Positions 11,301-40,589 of a stretch of 64,000 bases of DNA are shown here, piece after piece. The notes beneath the pieces are model-generated. The model saw only the letters and a list, made by a program, of their open reading frames with translations, had not been told where the DNA came from and did not search any database. Numbering within the stretch: position 1 is the first letter of the stretch; each line of letters begins with the position of its first letter. The DNA lies in the NCBI GenBank assembly GCA_022494885.1, contig JAGVSM010000180.1, positions 62,001-126,000 on the forward strand, written 5' to 3'. The stretch comes from Micrasema longulum (Eukaryota; Arthropoda; Insecta; Trichoptera; Brachycentridae). Position numbers and translations under genes: made by a program.

Positions 11301-14300
11301 GCTCTTTATGTCCAAACCAGCGCAGAGCTCTTTTTTCCACATTATAGATATTTACCATTGGCGTGTCCCCATACTGTTTCGTTTTTAAAAAATTGGTTTT
11401 TATGGGAACTAGAACCATTTGAACCCGTAAAAAGCACCGTTTTATCTGATGTCTTCGGGCGCACGGTATATAACTATAAGTATTTTTGAAAAACGCAAAA
11501 CATACCGATACAGAACATTTTATTCTGATACTCTATCTAAAAAAACAACAAAATCGGTTTAGTTTTGAGGTGCGGAAAACGGTACAGCAAAATGTCAATT
11601 TTGTCTATTCTAACAAAAGGTCTGAAATGCAGTTGTCTTTATCAAGACAGTGACAGGAAAACAATGTTCGAACACTTATTTATCAAAATTCTCTGTCCTC
11701 ACAATTTATGTAAACCGAAACACAATGTATACATACATATCTAATTTGGACTAAATACAATAATTGATATCAAACTTTCAATTCTGTTCATTTAATCTAT
11801 TTAGCAAGAACTCAAATCAAGCAATAGCAAAGCATTGGCGGGTTCAGCTCGTATAAAATAATTTAAATAATACTCTAAATGCATTTCAAATCAATTCAAT
11901 TTTCACTGTAATTCAATCAAACTTTGGGAGTATTTCAAAACGTTTGAGTTACCTGTCTCTATAGAAATTTATATTGCAAGTCACTCATGGCATGCCATAG
12001 TGTTTTAAAATAATTCTAACAATAATATATTAATTTAATTGTCTGTTTGGGGAAATGCTTTGAGCTGGACACACGTTGGTTTGAATTGTAAAATTATTGA
12101 AAAATGGATGGAACAAGATGTGTGACTGTATAAACATAAAATACCTAGGGCCGGGCTAGTTTGCGTCTTGGGCCTTAATGTATATAATAACTAGATGTAA
12201 TCAATTGTTAATATATTACAACTACCTTAGTTTTCTGACCATATAATGCACTTTTTTGCTCTGAAAATTCAACCAAAAATTGGGGTGCGTCCTTCGGTCC
12301 AATGTGTTTTATCATCAAGAACATTTTTTTTTCTAAAAATTTGTAGATAAATTTGGGGGTGCGTCTTATCATCCGCAAAATACTAAAAAAAAAATTTTGA
12401 ACTGGAGCTCTAAAACTAAACTCCAGTTCATATAAATGAAAAATAATTCATTTAAAGAAGTTTACCTACCATTATATATTATGTACCTAGCCTTAATAAC
12501 TTCACAATAGATCTTTACAGGTCTCAGTGACATCAGGAGTTTGCATAGCAATGACCCTAGAGAAGAGCCTTATTAACCCTTTCAGCCCAGATGTTCATTC
12601 AAATATATTGTTGCTGCGCTGGCAATATCTGTCAAGTTTTTTTTCTATTTTTAATTTCTCATCAAGATTACGCAATTTTGTTTCAACAAAATATTTTTTT
12701 TTTTTCAAAATAAAATTCCATATTTTTTCCTTTTTATTGTCAGTAAAAATTTTTTTTTTTAAAAAACCACCGTCAAAAGGTACAGTGTTCAAATTATCTC
12801 CTTAAAAATTTTTCAAATGTTACTCGACAGATATTTTGCCGGCACAACAACGAAATACTAAATTTAAGATTTATTTACTCCCATACCTACCAAAATAAAA
12901 AAGCAGCAAATATTTTTTTAAATAATGGTACATATCCCTAAATTAGGAAATCCCAGGCTAGATAATAAATATTTGTGTAGACAGGTCCTGGTCGGCAGTG
13001 GGCGCGGAGGGCTGCAGCTGGTGGATCTGCGTGGTGAGGGTCGGCCCTCCCGTGCCTACCGGGGGCCCGCGGGGGCTGTGACGGCCGCACTCTGCCTGCC
13101 CCTGACCGGCCACCCGGAGGGGGTCGTGTTGTCCACTTCGCTGGACCGCCACCTCAGAGTGCACGATGCGCTCACCAAGGAACTCATTCATAAGGTAACA
13201 TAATTAATGTCTTCTCGTCTCCCACACTCTCTTTCTCTCTCTCTCTGATGGCTATCAATATTTTCGAGAATGCTATAGACATTGCAAAGTCAACACAACC
13301 TACTTTTATTTTTTAAATATGCTTTTTTTATTTTTTTAAAATCATTTTATTTCCTGGTTCCCTTTCCTGTCTCACTCAATTTTTTTTAAGTACAAATTTT
13401 AACAAGTCTGCTTTTTGGTAGGCTGAAAGATATCACTTTTAGCAATAACCCGCTAAAGTGCATATATTTTTTGTATTTGAAGTTTTAAATAAATAAAGAA
13501 GTGGTAAATGATTTAAATATTTTTTAAGTGTATTTTTTTGGTTTTCTATACAGATTAAAAAATACAGTAGAATTCCATTTATTCAAACTCCAGTCATCCG
13601 GACTGACAAATATCCAGATTGTTATCAGAAAATAAAAAATATAGAAGTTTTCAATTTTAATTTAATTGTGTAACTTTGCAACAATTAACCTTGCTTGACA
13701 TGTTTAAGGAAGTTTTTAATGTGATTCTAATTTGCTGTATTATTAAAAAAGCAATAAAATCTGACACTCTTTAATCTGGATAATTGAAGTTTTACTATAT
13801 TCAAAATTGTTACATGTATACACATATATTTTTAGCAATACATGACATCCAAGCTCACGGCCTTTCTCGTTCGTACCTCGGGCGTTCCACTGCCCGGAGA
13901 AGAGGTCATCGTCAAGAAGGAAGAGAAGGAAGAGACGGAGGATATTGCAGACGAGGAGTACGATGAACTCTTCCAGAATATGGAAGTCGTAAGGTAAATA
14001 AAGTTAAAGCTCTTGGGAGGCATCCGTGGTATGCGGCCTAGCCGACCGGATCGCCTCCACCTGATGACAGTTGTCACTGGAGATTTCGTACATTTCTAAG
14101 AAAGTCAAACCACCGTACGCTCTGATGTATACTACAATAAAATTATGTTTTATTTCAGGGAGGAAAACGGAAATAAGAGGAAAAAGGAAAAGAAAAAATC
14201 TACCCCATTGAAAGCAGAAGTGGATTCTGTAAATATTTCTGAAGGAAGTCCGAGTAGGGTTGGGCAGGAAAACTTAAACGAGAGCATCAAGAAGCTGCTG

Positions 14301-14372
14301 AAAAGTACGGAGAAGACTAAACGGAAGCTCCACAAACTCAAAAAGAAGAAAAAATCTGTTTTTAATGATTAA
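8357..14372 (+). CDS. WDR74: WD repeat-containing protein 74 homologue (WDR74), six exons
   Basis: Exons: 8357-8417, 8766-9333, 9818-9910, 12981-13194, 13836-13993, 14159-14372. All introns are GT-AG, junction phases agree, and the spliced CDS is 1308 bases (435 aa plus stop). Recognition rests on family blocks: LYVGSKIGTFK near the start, VESGIVKVWRSK, GTGGKENDLKLWNLE, FQAKNVAHDWLQLRVPVW, then RLYDARAQRRPV, GGLQLVDLRG and STSLDRHLRVHD. These are WD repeats of a beta-propeller. An acidic stretch (KEEKEETEDIADEEYDE) and a very Lys-rich C-terminus follow, as expected for a nucleolar protein. In the family WDR74/Nsa1 acts in 60S pre-ribosome maturation with the NVL/MTR4 machinery. Exons 3 and 4 are GC-rich while exon 2 is AT-rich. 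The start codon was chosen because residues 1-20 match the family N-terminus and splice in frame into exon 2. Intron 3 (3.1 kb) carries repeats. Confidence 0.92.
10285..11850 (+). mobile_element. Possible Helitron-type remnant in WDR74 intron 3
   Basis: TCTATATATATAAAAGGCAA followed by a GGACTGATTTACGTG block is the style of insect Helitron 5' ends, and AAAGCATTGGCGGGTTCAGC at about 11829 resembles their 3' region. No helicase ORF is seen, and an RTE fragment is embedded. The call rests on remembered end motifs only. Confidence 0.35.
11040..11370 (-). mobile_element. RTE-type LINE 3' fragment in WDR74 intron 3
   Basis: It shares with 245-700 the blocks around GCTTCCTCTACATTCAT and TTGTTGGATTTGGTCATG. 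In translation it gives the MTKSNKFLKMDMVKVGI C-terminal segment. It is truncated and degenerate, embedded in the possible Helitron remnant of the same intron. Confidence 0.55.
12605..12852. mobile_element. MITE-like element in WDR74 intron 3
   Basis: Inverted ends TTGTTGCTGCGCTGGCAATA and ATTTTGCCGGCACAACAA share GACAGATAT inside. A relative of one end is seen at 848-890. Confidence 0.55.
13228..13248 (+). repeat. CT microsatellite after WDR74 exon 4
   Basis: A TCTCTTTCTCTCTCTCTCTG run starts about 35 bases after the donor site. Confidence 0.7.
13565..13798. mobile_element. pogo-like MITE in WDR74 intron 4
   Basis: Starts CAGTAGAATTCCATTTATTC and ends with the near-inverse ATAATTGAAGTTTTACTAT. 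A fragment of the same kind is at about 37650-37700. Confidence 0.65.
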
Positions 14373-14636
14373 CTAAATTAAATCAATATTATTTTTAAAA
14401 TGTGATTAATTTTATTTTCTCGGTTTTAAAATCTATAAAACATAAGAAAGTTTACCACTCGCCACAGACTGGAGTAACCTGCCAAATGCGGTTGTCCATT
14501 GCATCGCGGTCAACAACCAATTTAAAAACTGCTTGGATGATTTTATTCCTCTGTACTAATTATTTCCTAATGAAATTCAATCTAAACTTTAAAACTGCAG
14601 GTTGTATTTTACTAACCCTAAATAAAGTGAAGAGTC

Positions 14637-14893
14637 AGCTTTGTTGTGTAATGATCAGCGCTTTTGCCTACCTTGCAAGGTCTCGGGTTCAATTCCTGAC
14701 ATGGTTGGTTCTGAAATATTTATTTAAAAGAGTGTTTTTACACTAGAATATTTCATTGTCCCTGGACTGGTACGTGAAGCATAAGACTGATCATCTTACC
14801 TTCATGTAACAAAAAATAATCAAGATAGACTGCAATTGGTGTACCAATGCAGTACCCTATGCGGTGCGGAAAGGGAACGATGATGATGATGAA
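14637..14893 (+). mobile_element. SINE-1 copy downstream of WDR74
   Basis: Head TTGTTGTGTAATGATCAGCG, B box GGTTCAATTCC, then the family body and an ATGATGATGATG tail. It lies about 265 bp after the WDR74 stop and could be in its 3' UTR. Confidence 0.8.
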
Positions 14894-16338
14894 CCCTAAA
14901 CAAATATGCAACCTAGTTTTTAATTGAAGGCAAAGGAATTGGTTTTTTTTCATATCAATGTTCAATAAAAAAGTTAGAAATAAAAAAAAAACTAATTCTT
15001 TAGGCCAACAGCGTGGGGTCAAAGGATGCAAGAACATTTAAAAAATAAAAAAACATTGTAAAAACTTTATTTTTATTCGAAAATTACATCTGCATATTAT
15101 AATGGTTAGTACAGTACATTTATAATTGACCAAATTACAACATTGAAATGAGTTTTGTAGAAACAAATTTTGTATGTGAAATAAATAATATATGAATCGT
15201 CTATCCAAAAATAGAATGTTGCACAAAATCTTATTGTGACAAAAATGTTTCTCTGAAATAATTATATACTTATCGTTGGCGAGTGCAATATCACCAATCT
15301 AAGAAGATTTGTAGATTCACATAATCCTTTTTTTGTAACACCATTCCCTCGTATACTGTGATACTGGACATGAGGGTATGAGAACCAAACTTAGAAATAT
15401 CCATTGAAAGAGTTACTGAGATATTTGCAAAAAACTTTGAAAAAAGTATTCCGAGATTTTTAATTATGCTTCACCAACTCAACGGAGAATGCTAACTTTG
15501 CAGTGTCAAGTAGTATAATTGAAATCTGTTTTGTAAGATTTAAAGACGGCCTTGAATTATGCTATTATTTAGGTAGGTAGGTTTTTATGTATAGTTTGTT
15601 TTGGCATCAATAAATGATTTTCTGCTTTTGTTGGAGATTTCTAAGTGTGCCTCATTAGAGGGTATTAACCTTCATATACTTTTTAAAGGAACAAGAGGCC
15701 AACCGTTTACATAATATAGCCAAATATTTTGATTATTCTACTTGAGAATAAAATTTTACAAAGTAAAAATATTAATTATATTCTGGTAAAATTCACAATA
15801 AAAACTGGCAGCCATTTTGTTTGCCAGTATGTAGATCGGTTTTGATATTTGTCATAGTGTTTTGGCGGGAGGGCACATAATTAATATTATCCAAAGTACT
15901 ACATAAAGAATGACGGTCTTATTTACGTACATTTTGTTCTATTATCATAAGTTCATCAACATTTAGATCGACAAATCGAAATTATGCCCGCAATGTTTAC
16001 TCGACATATTTGAATTATTAAAAAATATTTTGAGTCATGATAAAAAATACTTGTATTATTCAATCCCTTGTAGTAAAAGTAATACGAGTAGATTAAAAAA
16101 ATTATGTTTTAGCATCCAATCAATTCATTATTAAAAACAAAACAAAAAACATTTAAAATGAATAAAATATTGCACACATCCTCAAGTCTAGAATGTATTC
16201 CAGGGAATCAAAATATTATACCTTACATTTCGGACAGTCTTAAACAATAATAATTATAATGTAAACTTTAGTATGAACACCATTAAAAAATCTTGATTTT
16301 TTTCATTAGAGCAACAAAAGAAAGTGTCTAGGATGATC
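14894..16338. other. Convergent WDR74/CBS 3' intergenic region
   Basis: The two genes end facing each other. Apart from the SINE-1 copy before it, this AT-rich stretch has no recognisable gene or repeat. Confidence 0.5.
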
Positions 16339-33933
<17,595 letters not shown>

Positions 33934-35960
33934 TTTTTATTCCTCGAGTGGATATAACTGAAAAAGATAATTAATTCATTTAAATGTAAAACACTTGGCA
34001 AAGCTTAACATTTATTTTTGTAATGTGTGGATCTGAATAGCAGCCACAAAAACGGATCCCTGTAAGCGGTGGGGGCTTTCAATATGTCTTATATATTATA
34101 CAGGACTTCTTTGTTCAAAAGTCGATAATAATTTACTATTTTGAGACACAAAATTTATGCGACCATTAAAATGCTTAAATAATGCTAATAAACGTTATTT
34201 ATGTGCTGTTCCTCGATCAGTACAGCACAAACTATGGCTTGCATGCACCAATGTTTCAATTGTGTTTTATTGTAAACCCGAGACAAGGTTTAGACTTTTT
34301 TGGTGTAAGTCTTTCTAGATCTAAACAATCACAAAAATAAACCAAATCTTGTCTCGGGGTTGTTATTTTTTTTTTGTCTTAGCTTTAATATTTTTTTGTA
34401 GTGGTGATTTATTTTATTTATATTATTAGAGCACACATAAGAATATGTTTATGTGCGCTCTATTTCAAGTTTCCAAATAAAAAAATTAAAATATTTGTAT
34501 TTGTAATAAAAATATTTGTATAAATATTTATATGGAAAATGTCATGTATTTTTTGTGACTAAATGGACTGTATAATCTGTAAATGAAATAAATAAATTAT
34601 TATTATTTATTTACTTACAGATTTATTTTACATACGGGTACGATTAGAATACAAAAAAAAAATCACGTCAGGACAAAATAATGAAATAACGACCTCGAGA
34701 CAAGATCTGGTCTATTTTATTGATTGTTTAAATCTAGGAAGACTTACACTATAATAGATATCGTGAGGAATTACGACAACTCGGTAACTTCAAAATAAGC
34801 ATTTTATAATTACCCAATAAAAAGACATATTTGTATCTTCCTCGATGAATGCTATAGATAAGCAAGTTCTGATTCATTTCAATCATATTATGATGATTTG
34901 AATACGTGACTTGTCTATTTTCCTCGCGATATATACCTATAAATAATGTCATTTGTGCAAAAGATTTCACGAGGCCTCATTAGGCAAAAAGATATGGACG
35001 GTAATTATGAATAATACACCACAACACCCAGACCAATTGATAAAAAATCCTTGTTGGACTTTTTTTTCTTGCAACTGGCAGGAATCGAGCCCGCATGCCA
35101 GTTTTACAGTTGGCCGTTTAACCAACTGCGCTAAGACAAGTAGAATTAAACTTAAGATACTGATAGATCCTTCAATTACCTACTTGGAAGCATTAGCGAA
35201 ATGTGGTGGGTGCACTCGCATATAATTTTTAAATTACCGTAATTTATTTTTTAATTTTGTTTGTAAGAAAACCATTGATAAAATGAAACAACTAATTATT
35301 CTCTAAACACTAAATTGAAATAAAATACCCCAGAAAAAATCACATTACACCATTTGATTTCATGTTCCAAACTGCATTTATAATATTTTATTTTTATATT
35401 AACTCTACAATTGTTTTTAAATTACAAAACGTCAAGATTGTTTAATATTTCTAGAGGTTTGTTATTTTCTGGTAATTTATAACTGAACCAAAAAGCAAAA
35501 GGAAAGAAAATAATCCTAAATAAGTATTTTTAGCTGGCAATGACTTATTGTCTGAAATTCTCATAGGTATTATAAATATAATTAATTATTACGAGTGCAA
35601 AATACGAATGTCGCGTGACATGTATTGTTTTAATGTATTATTTATTAAAACATTTTAAAATCTAAGTTAGTCAAACGTGATTTTGACAGCTGACGTTTAT
35701 TTTTATGGTAAGCACACGGTAGATGTTTTATTTGACCATATATGTGTGATATTGCCCTATTTTTGTATATGTATTAAATTAGAATATTAATGCATTAAAG
35801 TAAATTTTAAATTGAAGGAAGCGTGTCATAAATTATTGTAAAACTGTTTTCTTACCGGAAAATAAGCGAACGCGTTGATTCGACGGATGGTGATTTACAA
35901 TTCGAAGCTGATTTGAAGACGACGCGGACTGGACGCGACTAGCGACGCCGGCATAAATAA
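33934..35960 (-). promoter_or_regulatory. Probable CBS 5' UTR: leader, intron and upstream noncoding exon
   Basis: Upstream of the CBS start codon on the minus strand, a pyrimidine-AG acceptor places a leader exon edge at 33957. A matching GTAAG donor occurs at 35854-35855, so a noncoding exon would end at 35856 and extend upstream through a locally GC-richer patch (about 35870-35960) that probably contains the promoter. The transcription start was not resolved. The intervening 1.9 kb would be a 5' UTR intron. This is inferred from splice-site fit only. Confidence 0.4.
35068..35145 (-). pseudogene. tRNA-like sequence, probable tRNA pseudogene or SINE head
   Basis: The minus strand gives A box TAGCGCAGTTGG, an anticodon-arm-like CCAACTGTAAAACTGG (GTA would be Tyr) and B box GGGCTCGATTCC. 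The outer 7-bp acceptor stem does not pair, so I do not call it a functional tRNA. Confidence 0.4.
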
Positions 35961-36277
35961 ATTGTCGGAAATGATAATATTATAAAGTGGGCTCGAAGTA
36001 TGAATTGATAAACCGAACTAAACTTATTTCGAATAGAGATGTAGGTAATGAAATACTTTGATAAATAATAACACAAAAATACTGAGTGGCTTCTATCAAC
36101 CGACTGGTGAAAGATGAATTAATGATAAATTACTTCTTACTTGTGAATTAAGGTCGAAGCCGTGTCGGATTCAAAAGAGTAGGACTAGGAATAAGTATAA
36201 GTAGGTAGCTTGTATCTTTTTTGTTTTTGTTGTTTGTAGTCTGCAGTGTCTGCACCCAGCAAACAGCGTTAAAAGGT

Positions 36278-36697
36278 ATGAGGAAATTCAGTGGTTTTAA
36301 AAAAATATATATTTATTAAATTAAGCCAATTTTTTTTTCAATTTTTATATATCGTATTATCAGCGCTACGATTTTTTAGAGTTTTGTATTCCTGAAATAC
36401 CTCCGCGTGGGACGCCAGAGGTTCATTTCCGCTTCCGCTTATTCTCATTCAGTTCTTCCCATTGGTCCAGAAACGGCAAGCAGATCGGAAATCTTCCATA
36501 GCACTCATATTATCATAGGTTGATTAATATGAACCAGTGACGTCATTCAAAGTAGTGCGTTTTTATTAAAATATATTTTATGTTTTTTTTGTAAATTTTC
36601 AAGAAACTTTACCATACAATTTAATGCTCTAATTTTTACCCCGTGCAAGAAAACATTTTTTTTGTATTCAATTTCCCGCAAGGCTGAAGTTCCTCAT
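36278..36697. mobile_element. MITE-C copy (420 bp)
   Basis: Ends ATGAGGAAATTCAG and CTGAAGTTCCTCAT are exact inverted repeats but for one base. The interior CGTATTATCAGCGCTACG and GAACCAGTGACGTCATTCAA are shared with the other copies. Confidence 0.8.
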
Positions 36698-36889
36698 TGA
36701 ATCCTTAGAATAAATTAGCATTGTGATTTGTGATTTCATAATGAAATACCTATGATTAGCGTTAAGAAATGTTACAGAGAAACTTCAATACCCGAAAATG
36801 AGTGCCTGACGTTATCCAAATAGTAATTACTAAACTTACAATTTTTTTCCGAGACAGTCATCTAAATGTAACGTTAGCGTAGGGGTGTC

Positions 36890-37450
36890 AATATTGAGAT
36901 AGTTAAACCGTTCATGTAGGTACTTGGGCAGTATCATCACTGACCCTAAGACCCCGACACTGAGTTAAAATTCAGAATAGAAGCGGCCCGGATAGTGTTT
37001 TACATAATGAAAAATCTTATCTGTGACGATAATATAAACCGAAAGCTGAGACAACGAATGGTCAAATGTTATAATATATATATGGTCTGTCTTACTGTAC
37101 GGTGTAGAGGCGTGGACTCTTAGAGTTAAAATTATAAACCACCTTGAAGCATTTGCAATGTGGATCCACCGTGTGATGTTTGTTAAGCATATCTTGGACC
37201 GATATAACAACCAAAAATGAAATATTAAGTGAAGCCAATGCGAATAGAGAACTGTTCAATGTCGTTAAGCTATGTAAGAATTCATATTTTGGCCATGAGT
37301 TGAGAGGTGTGCCGTACTTCAGGTTTTCATGAAGGGAAATATCGAAGGACGTAGAGGGGTCGGAAGAAATATTCGATCATGGACCACGATTAGCATGACA
37401 CGTGAAGAAGAAGACTTTATCCGGGTGTGCAGAAATCTGGATAGTGGGAT
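36890..37450 (+). mobile_element. RTE/jockey-type LINE fragment
   Basis: Frames give YLGSIIT, LLYGVEAWTL, LEAFAMWIHRVMFVKHILDR and RGVGRNIRSW, the post-RT region of a non-LTR endonuclease-reverse transcriptase. There are several stops and frameshifts. It is intergenic, upstream of the CBS leader exon. Confidence 0.7.
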
Positions 37451-37789
37451 TAACCATTAAATTAAAACAATGTTTTAAAAGAAAACGTAAAATTTACTCT
37501 AAGATCACCTTTTTATTGCTTTTAAAATAATATAACGAATTGGAATCACATAAAAATATTACCTAAACTCGTCCGCGCCGGCTGCCAGCGCCTTTTTTAT
37601 TTGTTATTATAACGTATCCTCTATGTTTTATTTCCTGGTAATGATCCGGATATTTGCCAGTCCGTATGACTGGAGTTCTAAACGGAGTTCTACTGTATTA
37701 AATTTTATAAAATTATAAAGGACCAATATTATAATTTACTTACTCAAACACTTATATTAGGGAAGCATTTACAATAGTTATAAATACTT

Positions 37790-37897
37790 AACTCACTATT
37801 AAGTTAATCAATTAGTGGTAAAACAGGATTTTAACCTCGGACCTCTAATTCGTGAATCAGCAACACTAATAGTTACGGGACCGTAACCCGGTTTAAA
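37790..37897 (-). mobile_element. SINE-2 copy
   Basis: The minus strand starts CCGGGTTACGGTCCCGTAAC; the TTAATAGTGAGTTAAG end matches the family. B box degenerate. Confidence 0.55.
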
Positions 37898-38420
37898 TAT
37901 TGCGGAGAATTAAAAGAAATCTATGCAGATTTCTTGCCTAGTAGTTTCAAATCTTCAACATTCCTACACTGTATTCTAAAGGAGATACAAGGGCTGAATA
38001 GTTCTTTGGCTATGTGAGATTCTCCATCTCGAGATAGAAAATATTTGTCAGTTTTGGCTTCGGCTAAAAATCGATCAGTCACTAGTAGGAAAATGAAAGA
38101 AGTACCTAATATAACTTTTAACTTGTATATGATATTTAGCAGTTAGCTTATAGTAGATGCAACTTAGCAGATAGCATATGTGTCAACGTCAGCACATAGC
38201 ATTAGCAGTAGCATAACAGTACCTTAATTGTTGGTAGGTATTTAGTAATCTGGAAACTGCATGGGTTTGAGTTTTGAGTGCGAGAAATAAGAAAGGAGGA
38301 AGAAAAAACATAATATTATACGCCTACTATATAATAGATAAATTCTTTATTTATTCAATTACTGTCTGCATGCAAGCACTGGGGTTCCACTCAATATACC
38401 CGCCATACCCGGCCGGTTTA

Positions 38421-38453
38421 CTCCCCACTCCTTTCCCGGAGAGGAGTGGGGAG
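38421..38453. other. Perfect 12-bp GC-rich hairpin
   Basis: CTCCCCACTCCT (38421-38432) pairs exactly with AGGAGTGGGGAG (38442-38453) around a 9-base loop, in an island of higher GC within AT-rich DNA. It could be a terminal hairpin of an adjacent element or a structured RNA; nothing here decides. Confidence 0.6.
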
Positions 38454-38485
38454 TTACGCGCCTGGCGCTCCTGTCATCTGAATTT

Positions 38486-38617
38486 CCGGTGACCTTATTC
38501 TGTAACCAATTCGTTTCGTAAATTCATTCGTATCGCATGAGAGGGAACGAAAGCGAAATATGATTTTGATTGCGTTACGAACTTACGAAACGAAATTGTG
38601 GCAGAATAAGCCTCCGG
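38486..38617. mobile_element. Short MITE, 132 bp
   Basis: Inverted ends CCGGTGACCTTATTCTG and CAGAATAAGCCTCCGG, with inner arms AATTCGTTTCGTAA / TTACGAAACGAAATT. No ORF of its own. Confidence 0.7.
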
Positions 38618-39751
38618 ATTCAAACTGTCACACTGTGGGTTAAACCGTTAAACGGCCATTTTAGGAAGAAGAAATTCGTAGTCAAAGAGATACGTCTTTT
38701 TTGTGAATTATATCATTATATTTTACTGTTCCATTTGATGGAAGCGGATGCAGTAGTAAAAATATTCATGGGACTCGGAAATTATTAAAAAATAGCTGAA
38801 ATTTTATAAACTTTAGTGATTAGTTTTCACCATCGTAGGTACCTATATATACGTAATTGAAAGGTTAAGAAAAAATAAAAAACTACAATCTGCATAAAAC
38901 AATCTTGATGTTGTACTGTAGTACCTACTTAAGAACAATTAAAGTCATGGGAGATGGTGGAATCCGAGTCTTCCTCGAATAACAAAGACGATGTCACCGG
39001 TAGATATGAATCTGATGTCGAAACTTCAACGAATTAGCCTTAAATTTACTGTGGGAATAGGATGACTAATGCTCTTCCCTAATCACATACAATCTACCAT
39101 TTCTATTTCATTGGGTTTTTGCCTAAAATAGCTCATTTTATTGCACCCTGAAACACTGTGCGTCGTTCCAAGTGGCATATCTGAAATCTTAACTATAGTT
39201 CTACAATGCCTAATTATATTTCTTCGTGGGTAGGATTTTTTTTGTCGTTCACTGAAGCGTATTTTTTTTAAATTTCTTATTCTTGTTTTTAAGAGCCAAA
39301 ATCACTCGCAAACGAGTGGAGGCATATAAAAAACAATCGGGAGGGTCCGATGTCTTGCAGGGTACCCGCTGGCACAGCGCGGGTTTAAACTGTGTAACTC
39401 GGTTATAAGCTTAGACTATACCCTGTCTGCGTAATCTATAAGTGCGAAAGCACTACAATTAATGATATGAATCATAACACGTATAAAAAACAATCTACAT
39501 TATCTCTGTAAGTACCTTCTTTTATGGTAATGCAAAAAATTTAATAATTTATTGTTCTGGTGATTTCAATTATGGAATCAGTTTTAATGTGTCATTAAAT
39601 TATATTAGTTAGGTTAAATTATATTTGAATATTTAGTTTTCTTGTATTTAATCATTGTAAAATAATACCTTTTAACCTAATAGTAGAATTTTTATTTCAA
39701 ACTTTAACTTAAATGTTTATTTATAGTAATATTTATTGGACATTTCCTATT

Positions 39752-39903
39752 AATTCCCTTTCCGCACCTAATGCATAGGTCACTGCATTCGTACACCAAT
39801 TGCAGCATATCTTGATCTTTTTTGCTACATGAAGCTAAGATGATCAGTCTTACGCTTCAGGTACCAGTTCAGGGACTATGAAATATTCCGGTGTATAAAC
39901 ATA
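39752..39903 (-). mobile_element. SINE-1 body, head missing
   Basis: Only the 3' two thirds (TAAGCATAGGTCACTGC region through the ACTGGTACCTGAAGCGTAAG block) remain. It ends about 100 bp before the acceptor of the candidate microprotein exon. Confidence 0.7.
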
Positions 39904-40010
39904 GTTGACATTTGGTATGCCTTAATAAATACCTAACTATTGTTATGAAATAAGTTTAAATATTATTTTCTGCATGTAAGAAACTTATGTTCTTATTTCA
40001 GCCTGAAATT

Positions 40011-40187
40011 ATGGGATGGGACACAGTGACTTTCGAAACGAAGATTGCAATTGTGTGCATAATTGTTTTCAAGATAATACTAATTATTTTGTTTTTAACA
40101 AAAAGGTTTTGGTATAAGGCCATCTTTAAAAAATCAGATCACAACTCAGTGGTATTACAAAGAAATCCTGAAGTCAAGCCTTCATAA
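40011..40187 (+). CDS. Candidate 58-aa single-pass membrane microprotein
   Basis: A 58-codon ORF starts with an ATG in strong context (A at -3, G at +4). It lies nine bases downstream of a good polypyrimidine-AG splice acceptor (AG at 40000-40001), so the start may lie in a second exon after a noncoding first exon. Residues about 12-30 form a strongly hydrophobic helix (IAIVCIIVFKIILIILFL), followed by a basic KRFWYKAIFKK patch and a polar tail, suggesting a single-pass protein with cytosolic C-terminus. An AATAAA signal lies about 40 bases after the stop, and the 3' flank is partly duplicated further downstream. I do not recognise the family and assign no function. Reading frame, Kozak match, acceptor and poly-A signal together favour a real small gene over chance, but an upstream exon was not identified. 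Confidence 0.45.
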   Translation: MGWDTVTFETKIAIVCIIVFKIILIILFLTKRFWYKAIFKKSDHNSVVLQRNPEVKPS

Positions 40188-40213
40188 TACAATAATACAG
40201 ATAAAGTGTCAAG

Positions 40214-40548
40214 CTATATTATATAAATAAAGTTGTTCACAGCCAATCGGCTACTGGTGAAGTTTAAGTTTTGAGTACTGGTGAAGTTTTAAGTCTTTGA
40301 GGAGCAAATATTCAAAAAGTGATTTGTCACAAAAATTAAGTTTGAAAAATGTAAAATTATATTTTTTAAACCACGAAAATAATGTTTACAATTCTATAAT
40401 GATTGTACAAAAGAACACAATGAGCATAATTTTTATAACACAAATCTATTAGAAGTTGTAAATAGTTTAGATTGATCTTTGTTGAGTTATATTATATAAA
40501 TAAAGTTTTTCACAGCCAATCGGTTACTGATGGAGTTTTAGTCTTGAC
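40214..40548 (+). repeat. Imperfect direct duplication behind the microprotein ORF
   Basis: TATTATATAAATAAAGTTGT and CACAGCCAATCGGCTACTG recur about 275 bp later at 40486-40548, each with an AATAAA. Inside the first unit a 24-bp segment starting TACTGGTGAAGTTT is itself tandemly repeated (40252 and 40276). Confidence 0.7.
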
Positions 40549-40589
40549 ATTTGTGCATGAAAATAAAACATCACAGTTGATGTTTTATT

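Larger units (their letters stand above)
37900..39750. other. Intergenic region with short hairpin and MITE only
   Basis: Besides the hairpin at 38421 and the MITE at 38486, I see nothing. The 72-codon frames at 38274 and 38570 run across these repeats and look fortuitous. It may contain an unseen first exon for the microprotein candidate. Confidence 0.4.

Noticed and set aside
12527..12805. Phe/Lys-rich ORFs on both strands
   Set aside because: Poly-T tracts within a MITE give these frames.
35068..35145. Functional tRNA-Tyr
   Set aside because: A and B boxes are present but the acceptor stem does not pair; kept only as tRNA-like.
34953..35225. 90-codon ORF MCKRFHEASLG...
   Set aside because: It runs across the tRNA-like sequence and shows no domain.
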